This document shows positions 18,314 through 27,033 of a stretch of DNA of 64,000 bases, one piece after another. This stretch comes from JANMEB01 sp041745295 (GTDB lineage: Bacteria; Planctomycetota; Planctomycetia; Pirellulales; Pirellulaceae), in contig JBGTJE010000053.1 in the NCBI GenBank assembly GCA_041745295.1, forward strand, positions 62,001 through 126,000, read 5' to 3'. Numbering within the stretch: position 1 is the stretch's first letter; each line of letters begins with the position of its first letter. A program made the translations under genes and the position numbers. The notes under the pieces were generated by a model. The model had not been told where the DNA came from and did not search any database. It was given only the letters and a program-made list of their open reading frames with translations.

Positions 18314-20470
18314 TCAAAAGTCGAACGCCACACCCTCACGCAAGCTTTGTACAGCCAGGATCGAGCACAGAGTAACGGCGCTAAGCTCCGCCCAGGGGAT
18401 TGGCGGTATGTCCGTGCGAATCGCTTGCGCCCACGCGGCCACCTCCTGTTCGTGGCCCTTGTTCGACGTCATTTTGACTGTTTGTATTTTTCCTCGCGCA
18501 CACGTTGTGACGGAACGGAAGTCGTCGATCACGCCGACCTTACCTCCACCAATGACTTCAATTCGCTCTTTCGGGAAGGCTTTGTCGCCGCCCGCTAGGT
18601 AGCCAATATTGCTGATACTTCCGTTGGAGTGGCGTATTGTGATAAAGCATTGATCGTCCGAGATTTGATGCGGCTCAGTATCGCCAATGGACTCGGCATA
18701 GACTCGAATGGGCGGTGAGCCAACCAGGAATGTCGCCAAGTCAATCGCGTGGCAACTTTCGCCGACGATCCGGCCCCCGCCCAGGACAGCATGCTGTGTC
18801 CAGTGATCGGCAGGCAAGTCACCTGCGTTGAAACGAATCGACACGGTGAGCGGAGCAGTTACGCTTTCGAAGAATTCTTTCAGCTTTCGGGCCGCCGGTG
18901 AAAAGCGGCGATTGAAACCGACAGTCACCAGCGGCGGATTGGGAGAATCGGCAATCGCCTGCTCGATTTCTGAAAGTTCTTGCGTCGTTAGGCACAGCGG
19001 CTTCTCCACGAAAATGTGTTTCCCAGCCCGGATTGCGGCGATAACCTGTTTCGCGTGCTGGTCGTGGCGGGTGAGTGAAAACACCGCTTCAATCGTCGGA
19101 TCCTGGAAGATCGTGTCTTCATCGGTGCAACACTTCTCAAAATCGTTTTGCATTCCAGCATGCATGGCCGTCAGCCCTTTGCCGCTGCAAATGCTCACCA
19201 TAGCAAAAGCCTTTGCCTTTTGAATCGCTGGCAGCATTACCATTTTCGCAAAATTTCCCGCGCCGAACACTCCGATTCGAATCAGATCGGATGGCGTTTG
19301 CTTCGGCGGGTCGCGGCGCAGGGCTATTGAGCGAACGAGCGCGCGAGACGCAACGGCTTTGGGCGAGATTTCCGGGTACTGGATGATAACGCCTAATGAC
19401 TTTTCCGTTCCTTCACTGATCATGTCGTACGCTTGTGTCGCGGAGTCGATCGGGAACCGATGCGTAATGAGCGTACTGACATCTAATCGTTTCCGTCCCA
19501 TGAGATCCAATACCGCTTGAATATTCCGCTGTTCCGTCCAGCGCACGTAGGAGTAGGGATAATCGATGCCGTCGTCTTCATATAAAGAATCGTATCGGCC
19601 TGGACCGTACGAGCAGGACACAACAAATTCGGCTTCCTTGAAGTAAAATGGGCGGCGATCGAGCTCAAGTCCCACGACCCCGACGAGTACGATTCGGCCC
19701 CTCTTACGCACGGCCCCAGCGGCAGCTTCCATCGGTGCGTTTGACTTCGTGCTTGCCGTTATGAGCACGGCATCGACGCCGTGTTCGTGGGCCAGCTGGT
19801 TAACCTCACCGGCCGACAGATTTGGGCGAGCGAAATCGGCACCCATCTGCAGGGCCAACTGGCAGCGATCGGCATCCGGATCGGTTCCAATCACATTCAA
19901 GCCCGCCGACTTCGCCAAGGCAACCGCTAACTGCCCTACCAAGCCCAGCCCAATTACGAACACGGATTCGCCGAGTTCACATTGGCCCAGCCGCAAACCA
20001 TGAAGCGCGATGCTGCCGAGCACGGCAAAACTTGCGTCTTCAAAGTTAACGCTGACGGGAATCTTGGCACACAGATTTTTGGGGACGCTGACAATCTCAG
20101 CGTGTGGTCCGTTCGACGCGACCCGGTCACCCGGCTTGAAATTCTCCACTCCGGCGCCACAGGCCAGTACGATTCCGGCCGAGCTATAGCCCATGGTCAC
20201 TGGTTCGTCCAGCTTGCGCTTTACCTGTTGTAAAGTGCTGAAAAGCCCTTCGCTGCGAATCTTTTCGAGCACTCTCCGGACATGGTCCGGCCGCTCGCGC
20301 GCCTTGCCCAGTAGCGATTTTTTGGCCAGATCCATGATCATCTTTTCCGTGCCAGCCGAAACCAATGATGCTTGGTTGGCAATCAAGACGTGCCCCGCGA
20401 TGACCGCGGGTTCAGGAACCGTTGTCACCGACAACTGGCCGCTGCGAATATTTTGAATGATTTGCTTCAC
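18314..20470 (-). CDS. bi-domain oxidoreductase (MDR dehydrogenase + Gfo/Idh/MocA)
   Basis: Fusion of 718 residues. The first half is a medium-chain zinc-type alcohol dehydrogenase-like domain (SLVSAGTEK, MGYSSAGIV, VFVIGLGLVGQLAVAL). The second half is a Gfo/Idh/MocA oxidoreductase (RIGVFGAGNFAKMVMLPA; HIFVEKPLCLT with the typical EKP). This architecture occurs in polysaccharide loci together with heparinase II/III proteins, as here. The exact sugar oxidation is unknown. The GTG at 20470 follows the stop of the upstream gene by one base and fits the family length; a longer N-terminus to 20650 would overlap that gene. Confidence 0.88.
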   Translation of the reverse strand: MKQIIQNIRSGQLSVTTVPEPAVIAGHVLIANQASLVSAGTEKMIMDLAKKSLLGKARERPDHVRRVLEKIRSEGLFSTLQQVKRKLDEPVTMGYSSAGIVLACGAGVENFKPGDRVASNGPHAEIVSVPKNLCAKIPVSVNFEDASFAVLGSIALHGLRLGQCELGESVFVIGLGLVGQLAVALAKSAGLNVIGTDPDADRCQLALQMGADFARPNLSAGEVNQLAHEHGVDAVLITASTKSNAPMEAAAGAVRKRGRIVLVGVVGLELDRRPFYFKEAEFVVSCSYGPGRYDSLYEDDGIDYPYSYVRWTEQRNIQAVLDLMGRKRLDVSTLITHRFPIDSATQAYDMISEGTEKSLGVIIQYPEISPKAVASRALVRSIALRRDPPKQTPSDLIRIGVFGAGNFAKMVMLPAIQKAKAFAMVSICSGKGLTAMHAGMQNDFEKCCTDEDTIFQDPTIEAVFSLTRHDQHAKQVIAAIRAGKHIFVEKPLCLTTQELSEIEQAIADSPNPPLVTVGFNRRFSPAARKLKEFFESVTAPLTVSIRFNAGDLPADHWTQHAVLGGGRIVGESCHAIDLATFLVGSPPIRVYAESIGDTEPHQISDDQCFITIRHSNGSISNIGYLAGGDKAFPKERIEVIGGGKVGVIDDFRSVTTCARGKIQTVKMTSNKGHEQEVAAWAQAIRTDIPPIPWAELSAVTLCSILAVQSLREGVAFDF

Positions 20471-20471
20471 G

Positions 20472-21602
20472 TTACTGGAGTTCCGAAATCGAGAGTCCCA
20501 GGACTTTTCCAATGCGCGGCCAAACGGTGGCGATGTCGTGACCGGCGAGAATTTGTTGGCGGTTGAGTTCACCGATGCGGCCCCATTCCGACCGGCGGGC
20601 CAGCAAACGTAACAGCCCGTCGCAAATCGCCTGAGCCGATCCCGGTTCAATCAATGAACCGTTTCGCCCATCTTCGATGATAGCAGGAATACTGGAAACA
20701 TTGGTCGTCACGACGGGAAGTCCACAACCCATGGCTTGCAACAAGGCATTGGGCATCCCTTCGGCCAAAGAGGGGAGTAGAAAGATATCCGCTTGAAAAA
20801 ACCGCTGAAAAACTTCCTCGTTTTTGACCCATCCCAACACTTCGACGTTTCGTTCCAAGCCCAATTCCACGCGCTGTGTTTGCACCCAACCGTAAAGGCT
20901 TCCCGAACCGCAAATCGTCAATTCGAAATCCGCTCGTTGATCGGCCAGCAACCGCATGGCCGGCATGAGGTGTTGAATGCCCTTTTTGGGGTGCAGCCAC
21001 CCAGCGTAAATAATTCGAATCACATTATCGGGAGCAGGCTTACGTACGGGCGGATTCAAAAATCGCGACGTGTCAATCCAGTTTTGGATGACCTCAATGC
21101 GATCACGGTCCACGCCAAACAGCCGAATTAACTCGTCCGATGCCAGCCCGCTTTGACAAATGATTCGATCACAGCTTCGACAGACTTTGCTGATGTACCA
21201 ATGAAAAAACTTGGCGAACCGCCGAGGAATACTGGGGTGAAAACGGAAACTCATCACGGTGCGTTTGCCCAGCATCCTTCCCAGCAAACAATAAAAACCC
21301 TTCTCCAAAATACTCAAGGCCATGAAATTCGAGAACGTTAGAACCACGTCCACCTTCGTAAAACACAATTGCCAAATCACCTGGATCATTCGCCAGGCCG
21401 CGTCAAACGCCCGCACGAGGATGCCCGGTGGCGGCTCTGAGCGTTGCGTCGTATCCACCAGCTTCCAACGCACATGATGTTTCAGCGGACTATCGACCAG
21501 CGAGCGACTCGCAAAAACTTGGCCTCCTTCGGTTCCGCTTTTGGGAACCCGAAATCCTCCGACAAACAACACCACTTTTAGATTGGCGACGTCCGACTTC
21601 AC
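20472..21602 (-). CDS. glycosyltransferase family 4
   Basis: GT4 enzyme of about 376 residues. The N-terminus is LKVVLFVGGFRVPKSGTEGGQ, followed by IIYAGWLHPKKGIQHLMPA, CGSGSLYGWVQT, and FLLPSLAEGMPNALLQAMGCG, which holds the E-x7-E type donor site. The GTG at 21602 is supported by GGAAGGA 5 bases upstream; an in-frame ATG at 21656 lacks this. The start faces the + strand sulfotransferase gene across 118 bases. Confidence 0.9.
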   Translation of the reverse strand: MKSDVANLKVVLFVGGFRVPKSGTEGGQVFASRSLVDSPLKHHVRWKLVDTTQRSEPPPGILVRAFDAAWRMIQVIWQLCFTKVDVVLTFSNFMALSILEKGFYCLLGRMLGKRTVMSFRFHPSIPRRFAKFFHWYISKVCRSCDRIICQSGLASDELIRLFGVDRDRIEVIQNWIDTSRFLNPPVRKPAPDNVIRIIYAGWLHPKKGIQHLMPAMRLLADQRADFELTICGSGSLYGWVQTQRVELGLERNVEVLGWVKNEEVFQRFFQADIFLLPSLAEGMPNALLQAMGCGLPVVTTNVSSIPAIIEDGRNGSLIEPGSAQAICDGLLRLLARRSEWGRIGELNRQQILAGHDIATVWPRIGKVLGLSISELQ

Positions 21603-21607
21603 AACAA

Positions 21608-21614
21608 TCCTTCC
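21608..21614 (-). promoter_or_regulatory. strong ribosome binding site GGAAGGA for a GTG start
   Basis: GGAAGGA on the minus strand lies 5 bases before the GTG at 21602 of the GT4 gene. It decides the start in favour of GTG over the longer ATG form. Confidence 0.65.
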
Positions 21615-21720
21615 CAACCGGCTACGGCATTTTCGCGGCTTGACGAACGCCTCCATTCCACCAAGACTGTTATGCTCAGTTCAACGCAATCGATCATCCC
21701 CCGACACTCGACGAGACACG

Positions 21721-22635
21721 ATGAAAGCGACGACTCACCGCAGCACAACTTGGCAACAGATTCGCGGTCAATGCGGACGTTTGGCAAAGCGTCTGCGTCT
21801 CAACCGGGCCCAACAAGCGACTCGAATCGCGGCCTTCATTACCGGTTGCCAGCGATCGGGCACGAAAATGTTGCTCAAAACGTTGGATCAATCGCCCCTG
21901 ATCTGGACTCACGATCACCGGCACCGAGACTTGGCGTACGGTTGGCGGCAAGATCCGGCATACCAGATTTCTTCCGCAAGGACCTTGGCTCGATTGGTTC
22001 CGATCACAAAACTGAAGGAATTGATTCATCGCGCGCAAGCCCCAGTGATGGCGTTTCACAGCCTGGCCGATTCGCAGATCAGCGACCAAATCCTGGCCGC
22101 GATTCCCGAGGCACGCGCGATCTGGATCTATCGGCATTACGCCGACGTCGCACAGTCCGCAGTTCATTTGTGGGGCCACCATCAACTGGATTTAATCCGC
22201 CGATTTCACGAGCGACAATTCGAACAACTCAAATGGCGCGGCGAAAACATTTCCCCGGAGGTGTTCAGTCAACTTGACAATTGCTTTCGAACCGATCTGA
22301 CTCCCCAGGAAGGCGGTGCCCTGTTGTGGTACACCCGAAACCAGTTCTACTTTCATTGCCGACTCGCCGATTCCGGGCGAACCCTGTTGGTCAAATACGA
22401 AGACCTGGTCACTCGACCCAAGGAATTCTTTCCAGAAATCTTTCAATTCCTGGGGGTTCCGTTTGAAACCGCTTTCGTCAATCACATTTTCTCCTCGTCG
22501 GTCCGCAAACAACCACTCCCATCGTACGAGCCAAAGGTTCAAGCACTGTGCGAATCACTTTTGGAAAAACTGGACTCGGTTTACCTGGGACGCTACTCGA
22601 AGGGTTCGAAGCCCAACCAACTCAATGCCAACTGA
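21721..22635 (+). CDS. sulfotransferase family protein
   Basis: Protein of 304 residues that binds PAPS and probably transfers sulfate to a sugar. The 5'-phosphosulfate loop is ITGCQRSGTKMLL near residue 40; the 3'-phosphate region is IWIYRHYADVAQSAVH; late in the protein is LLVKYEDLVTRPKEFF, typical of the family. It is the only + strand gene inside the 58-kb locus and converges on the asparagine synthase gene. The ATG at 21721 gives a short basic N-terminus before the P-loop. No clear ribosome binding site precedes it. Confidence 0.85.
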   Translation: MKATTHRSTTWQQIRGQCGRLAKRLRLNRAQQATRIAAFITGCQRSGTKMLLKTLDQSPLIWTHDHRHRDLAYGWRQDPAYQISSARTLARLVPITKLKELIHRAQAPVMAFHSLADSQISDQILAAIPEARAIWIYRHYADVAQSAVHLWGHHQLDLIRRFHERQFEQLKWRGENISPEVFSQLDNCFRTDLTPQEGGALLWYTRNQFYFHCRLADSGRTLLVKYEDLVTRPKEFFPEIFQFLGVPFETAFVNHIFSSSVRKQPLPSYEPKVQALCESLLEKLDSVYLGRYSKGSKPNQLNAN

Positions 22636-22709
22636 CCGTCGATTTGGTTCCTGAATCGGTTCATGCATTCGATGTCGTCGCAATTTCTTAGCAGCAGGTC
22701 GCCAATCGA

Positions 22710-24635
22710 TTACCACGAAACTTGATAATAATCGGCCCAAGCCGCCAACTGCAGCAACGCCCAAACTTGGTGGGTTGCCCGGAAAACAGACACGTCGGCG
22801 GCATCCCGCTTGCGGGTTAGGCCTCGGTTCACGATTTGCTCGACATAATTCCGATTGAACAATTGTGAAACCAATCCGCCAGGGCAAAATATCAATGCTC
22901 GGCAAAGTTCCTCATAACGCGCATTTTGGTAGTCGTGCAGCGGAATTGCAAAGCCCCATTTGGGATGGTTGAACACGGCCTCCGGCAACCACTCCCGCGC
23001 CGCCTCGCGCAAGATGTATTTCGTCACGCCGCTGTTGATTAATAAATGGTCGGGCATGCGGGCTGCAACCTCGCTGACCGCGACATCCAGCATCGGAGCA
23101 CGAACTTCCAACGACGACGCCATGCTCATCCGGTCAACTTTGAGCAACATATCTTCGGGCAACTGGAAACCGATACGGTATGCCATCAACTGCCTGAGTC
23201 GAGTCGGATAGGCTTCGCTGTGGGCAAATGAATCCAACTCCGGCAAGTTCATTGATCCCAATTGATCGTGAATCGCCGGGGAAACGAGGCGGTGCAATTC
23301 CTGCTCGTCGAAGAGGGGCGCCCGGTAAAAGAATCGCGAAGGTCGTGGCCGTGATGCCGAATCGCTGACTTGGATCGCCTGCCTCAAGCGGGAGCTGTTC
23401 CGAAAGCCAGAAACTTGCGACAAACCTCGGGCGATTCGGTTCAGAGTTCGAAATGCGAAACGGGGGGCCAAGCTTGCGATGCGGTCGACCTTTTGGCATT
23501 CCAGAAAGAAGTCATAGCCACCAAACATTTCGTCGCCGCCGTCTCCGGAAAGGCAGACGGTAACGCTGCCGCGAATTTGCCGGCAAATATAAAAGGTGGG
23601 TATCGCTGAGGAATCGGCGAACGGCTGCCCGGCATGTTTGATGATTCGCCACAAGTCTTCTTCATCGAACCCGTTGTTACGTATCACAAACTCGTGGTGG
23701 TCGGTGCCCAAGTGCTTGGCGACCGTTCGTGCGATCGGGCTCTCGTCGTATTGGGCATTCTCAAACCGGGCGGTGAATGTCGGAACTGGCTTGGACGATT
23801 GTCGCTGCAGCGCGGCGACGACGGTGCTGGAATCGATTCCGCCCGAAAGAAAAGCGCCTACGGGAACGTCACTAATTCGTTGTCGGTCCACGGCGTCCAA
23901 CAACGCCTGCTGCACCAATCCCTTGGCGGTTTCCGTGTCCAGTGAATGATCCGGATGGGCCTGGTAGTCAAAATAACGATTGATATTGAGTTTCCCGTTG
24001 CGCCAAAGCATCCAATGACCCGCCGGCAATTGAACAATGTCGCGGAACATCGTCCAGGGACTGGCAATAAATCGATACCGCAAGTAGTACTTCAGCGCCG
24101 GAAGATTAATTCGTCTCGGAACGGCGGAACATTTCAACAAGCTTGCCAACTCGCTGGAAAACGCAAGCTGAGAATCCGAGTTCCACAAGTAGAGTGGCTT
24201 TTCTCCAAACCGGTCGCGGGCGATGTAAAGCGACTTGTCGCGGTCGTTGACGATGCACAGCGCGAACATGCCCTTGAGCAATCCAGCGGTTTCCAAACCG
24301 TACTCTTCAAAAAGATGCAAAACCACTTCGGTATCAGACTTCGTTCGAAACCGATGGCCTTTCGCGATCAAACCCTCGCGCAGTTCGCGGTAATTGTAAA
24401 TTTCGCCGTTCAACACGATTCGCAGTTCGCCCGTTTCGTTTTCAATCGGCTGGTGACCACCCGGCAGATCGATAATCGATAGTCGCCGCACGGCGATTGC
24501 CATTTGCTTCGACGTCCAAACTCCAGCATCATCGGGGCCGCGGTGGATCAAGCTCTCATTCATCGCGCCCACGATCCGCGCGAGTTCGCGCTCGTCGCCC
24601 CAATCGTCACCAGCGATTCCACAAATGCCGCACAT
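22710..24635 (-). CDS. asnB: asparagine synthase-like glutamine amidotransferase
   Basis: Class II glutamine-dependent amidotransferase of 641 residues. The ATG at 24635 places the nucleophile at Cys2 (MCGICGIAG), with RGPDD near 43 and GEIYNY near 83. The synthetase domain has the ATP site SGGIDSS near 268 and SGDGGDEMFGGY. It makes asparagine, or in polysaccharide loci amidates hexuronic acids. Given the WecB/WbpA-like pair and the uronate genes nearby, amidation of a uronate is a reasonable inference. A 395-base gap lies upstream. Confidence 0.9.
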   Translation of the reverse strand: MCGICGIAGDDWGDERELARIVGAMNESLIHRGPDDAGVWTSKQMAIAVRRLSIIDLPGGHQPIENETGELRIVLNGEIYNYRELREGLIAKGHRFRTKSDTEVVLHLFEEYGLETAGLLKGMFALCIVNDRDKSLYIARDRFGEKPLYLWNSDSQLAFSSELASLLKCSAVPRRINLPALKYYLRYRFIASPWTMFRDIVQLPAGHWMLWRNGKLNINRYFDYQAHPDHSLDTETAKGLVQQALLDAVDRQRISDVPVGAFLSGGIDSSTVVAALQRQSSKPVPTFTARFENAQYDESPIARTVAKHLGTDHHEFVIRNNGFDEEDLWRIIKHAGQPFADSSAIPTFYICRQIRGSVTVCLSGDGGDEMFGGYDFFLECQKVDRIASLAPRFAFRTLNRIARGLSQVSGFRNSSRLRQAIQVSDSASRPRPSRFFYRAPLFDEQELHRLVSPAIHDQLGSMNLPELDSFAHSEAYPTRLRQLMAYRIGFQLPEDMLLKVDRMSMASSLEVRAPMLDVAVSEVAARMPDHLLINSGVTKYILREAAREWLPEAVFNHPKWGFAIPLHDYQNARYEELCRALIFCPGGLVSQLFNRNYVEQIVNRGLTRKRDAADVSVFRATHQVWALLQLAAWADYYQVSW

Positions 24636-25030
24636 AATTTTTGAAGCCAATCTAAAAACAAAAATCGTTCCCTTGCCCCCGCTTCGGGCGAGAGGGCAAG
24701 GTGAGGGGGTGCGCTGTGGGCGCCCCCCCATCCTAATCGTGTTGCAAAACTCGAATCGAGAGTTTTTTCATCAGCCGAAACGCGAGCGTCCGGTTGTTGG
24801 ATCGTTGTTCAAGGCAAAAACCGGGGGCTCGGCTGTGTCTCTTAATTGCCAACACGGCTCCATGTGCCGTGCGAGGCCACTGCCAGAACTTTCACGTCTT
24901 GGCATCCATGCCGGATGGATTCCGGGTCTCAGCCCGGAATGACGAAGATTCTTCCATTGGAACCAATTAAGAAACACAGCCTAGCGGCAGGCGGTAGATG
25001 TTTAGAGAAACTGCTCGCGGCCTTTCTTCG
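24636..25030. other. 395-base gap holding two palindromic repeats
   Basis: No gene is recognised. Next to the asparagine synthase start is a hairpin with CCTTGCCC (24671-24678) and GGGCAAGG (24694-24701). The distal part is a MITE-like element at 24831-24981. A promoter for the asparagine synthase gene may be here but none was identified. Confidence 0.5.
24831..24981. mobile_element. MITE-like element with 18-base terminal inverted repeats
   Basis: Left end GGCTGTGTCTCTTAATTG (24831-24848) and the complement of the right end (24964-24981) agree at 17 of 18 positions. The 151-base element has no coding capacity and contains an internal palindrome (TCCGGG...CCCGGA, 24921-24937). No transposase gene is in the window. 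Target-site duplication was not determined. Confidence 0.55.
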
Positions 25031-26236
25031 TTAGTTTGGACTGGACAGAATCTCAGCATACTTGATCGCCATGACCTCTTCGCGGAGGTCTTTGCTGGCA
25101 AACTCACGTGCGGCGCTGCCCATGGTCCAACGGTCCACACTCGACAAGTTGACAAACTGATGCAGGGCGGAAGCAATTGATTCGGCCGAATGCGGGTCGA
25201 ATAGTAGTCCGCGATCATTGCCAATCAGAATTCGCGCATCGGATATGTCGCCGATTAACGCCGGAAGCCCCACTGCAAAGGCTTCGCAAACCGCGTTGGG
25301 AAAGCCTTCGCGTGTCGAGGGATGAAGTAGCCCGCTCGACGACCGCAAGAAACTGGGCACGTCATCGACGTTTCCGATCAATTCGATCCGGTCGCCCAAT
25401 TGATGGTCGACAATCCGCTGCCGTTGCTGTTCCACATAATCGGACCAAGCTTCGGCGGCCCGGCCCGCCCAGCGAATCTTGATCAGCGTTCCATAACGCT
25501 GTCGATGTTCGAGCAAACCGTCAATCAACCCGTGCAGATTCTTCCAGGGGGCGATTTGGCCAACCACCGCCAGCCAATCTTGTTCCGCGTCCCAGTTAGT
25601 CGCAATCGCCCCGCGGTCGCAACTCGATGCATCAAAAAACGATTGGCCCACACAGTTTCGAATGGTCGACAGGCGGTCCCTCAATTTCGGATAATTCCGA
25701 CGCAAGAAGTTGGCTTGGAATTCCGAATTCGTGGTAATCCGGTCGGCCAGGCCATACAAACTCCGCAGCACCCGTTGCTTATGGCTCAAGCGGTCGTTGG
25801 TCGTGGCCGACCGCTCCGCGACGCAAACTTGGAAATTGCGACACCAAAATTTGGTGAGCAGTGCATAGAAACTAGGACCCTCTAAGAACGAAATGACCCA
25901 TGAAATTCGGTTGGCTGAAACGGTTCGCGCCAGGTCGCGGACCATTCCCCACGTTCCTCGTTTGCGCAATTCGACTAGCCGAATGTTGTGGGCGCGCAAC
26001 GTTGGCTTGAAGTACTCGTATTGAGGATAGTAAACGGCCACGGCGACATCGTGACCCAGCGCCTTCAGTCCAATCGCCAGATGGCACAGTTGCCTTTGAG
26101 CGCCTCCACAATGAATGCTGTCAATGTACAGCAACAATCGAAGTCCCGGCCTGGGATTGGACAAGTCTGGGCTGATCAACTTTGGTAGATTCGCACAAAA
26201 GGCTTGTACAATAAGTTTCGCTTGAGCCGGGCGCAT
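25031..26236 (-). CDS. glycosyltransferase family 4
   Basis: GT4 enzyme of about 400 residues. The first beta-strand and glycine loop are LRLLLYIDSIHCGGAQRQL. The second domain has VVGQIAPWKNLHGLIDGL, IELIGNVDDVPSFLRSS and LHPSTREGFPNAVCEAFAVGLP, the conserved donor-site segment. The start is unsure: ATG at 26236 overlaps the upstream sulfotransferase gene by 61 bases, while a TTG at 26179 would give a TTGA overlap and a more normal N-terminus. The sugar specificity is unknown. Confidence 0.85.
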   Translation of the reverse strand: MRPAQAKLIVQAFCANLPKLISPDLSNPRPGLRLLLYIDSIHCGGAQRQLCHLAIGLKALGHDVAVAVYYPQYEYFKPTLRAHNIRLVELRKRGTWGMVRDLARTVSANRISWVISFLEGPSFYALLTKFWCRNFQVCVAERSATTNDRLSHKQRVLRSLYGLADRITTNSEFQANFLRRNYPKLRDRLSTIRNCVGQSFFDASSCDRGAIATNWDAEQDWLAVVGQIAPWKNLHGLIDGLLEHRQRYGTLIKIRWAGRAAEAWSDYVEQQRQRIVDHQLGDRIELIGNVDDVPSFLRSSSGLLHPSTREGFPNAVCEAFAVGLPALIGDISDARILIGNDRGLLFDPHSAESIASALHQFVNLSSVDRWTMGSAAREFASKDLREEVMAIKYAEILSSPN

Positions 26237-27033
26237 CCCAAGCGAAGTTGTTGTGACCAATTCGGACGGCGCGCGTGCAGTCCCGACACGGTTTGCTCCA
26301 GCCTCTCCCGGTTCAACCCCATAAGCTGCTTCGGCCAGAGGACATCGCGCGCAAATTCGTAGAGTTGCTGGTCGAGTTGATTGTTTTCTTGGATCCGGGC
26401 AGCGTGATGATGGGCCAGTTCGCGTGCATCGATCATACCTTTGGCTGGGTTACTTTTTTCAAGATACCCGACTCTCAATTGGAATTCGGGCAGTCGCTCG
26501 CGAAATACCTGCAACGAAAGTTCATAACACTCGAGGAATCCCACGACAAATTTGGTTTGCAAGAGTTGCTTGGCCGTTTCGAGATTAACTTCCCCAGCAA
26601 TGGATTTGACTTGATCATTGTGATGCTTTTCGAACGACATCCAGCGTTCAAAGTCGCATGTTTCGCCCATCTTCTCCACGTGTTGGCCGTAGTGCGAAAC
26701 ATAGCGCTTTGCCGGGTCACGCAAAATCGTAATCCATCGAAATCGTTCGCCAATTGGGCCATAGTCGATCGCTGGGCAAAGATAATGGCCGGCGAGCGAC
26801 TTGAGCCGAGGGTAAACCCAACGGTCTCGATCGAGGTCCTCGCGTCGGTAAAACTGCCGGTTGCGCTGGGTGCCTGGTTCGAAGCGCACGATTGTATCCA
26901 GATGAGCACTTCCATTCTGGCGACGAAGAATTTGATTCAACGACACGCCGCCGGTCTTGCGAAGGTGACAAAAGGCCAGAATCGGCTGCGACGGATTCAT
27001 GACGGTTTGTTGCTCAGCGTTGGTAACGTGCAT
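26176..27033 (-). CDS. sulfotransferase family 2-like protein
   Basis: Protein of about 285 residues, weakly like carbohydrate sulfotransferases (Sulfotransfer_2, chondroitin/heparan 2-O type). FCHLRKTGGVSLNQIL near residue 20 is the PAPS 5' loop with the K-T-G-G form used by 2-O-sulfotransferases, and ITILRDPAKRYVSHY is the 3'-phosphate site. The ATG at 27033 is preceded by GGAAAA and overlaps the stop of the ligase gene; ATGs at 27045 and 27000 are alternatives. It is likely to sulfate the exopolysaccharide or its precursor. Confidence 0.78.
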   Translation of the reverse strand: MHVTNAEQQTVMNPSQPILAFCHLRKTGGVSLNQILRRQNGSAHLDTIVRFEPGTQRNRQFYRREDLDRDRWVYPRLKSLAGHYLCPAIDYGPIGERFRWITILRDPAKRYVSHYGQHVEKMGETCDFERWMSFEKHHNDQVKSIAGEVNLETAKQLLQTKFVVGFLECYELSLQVFRERLPEFQLRVGYLEKSNPAKGMIDARELAHHHAARIQENNQLDQQLYEFARDVLWPKQLMGLNRERLEQTVSGLHARRPNWSQQLRLGCARLKRNLLYKPFVRIYQS

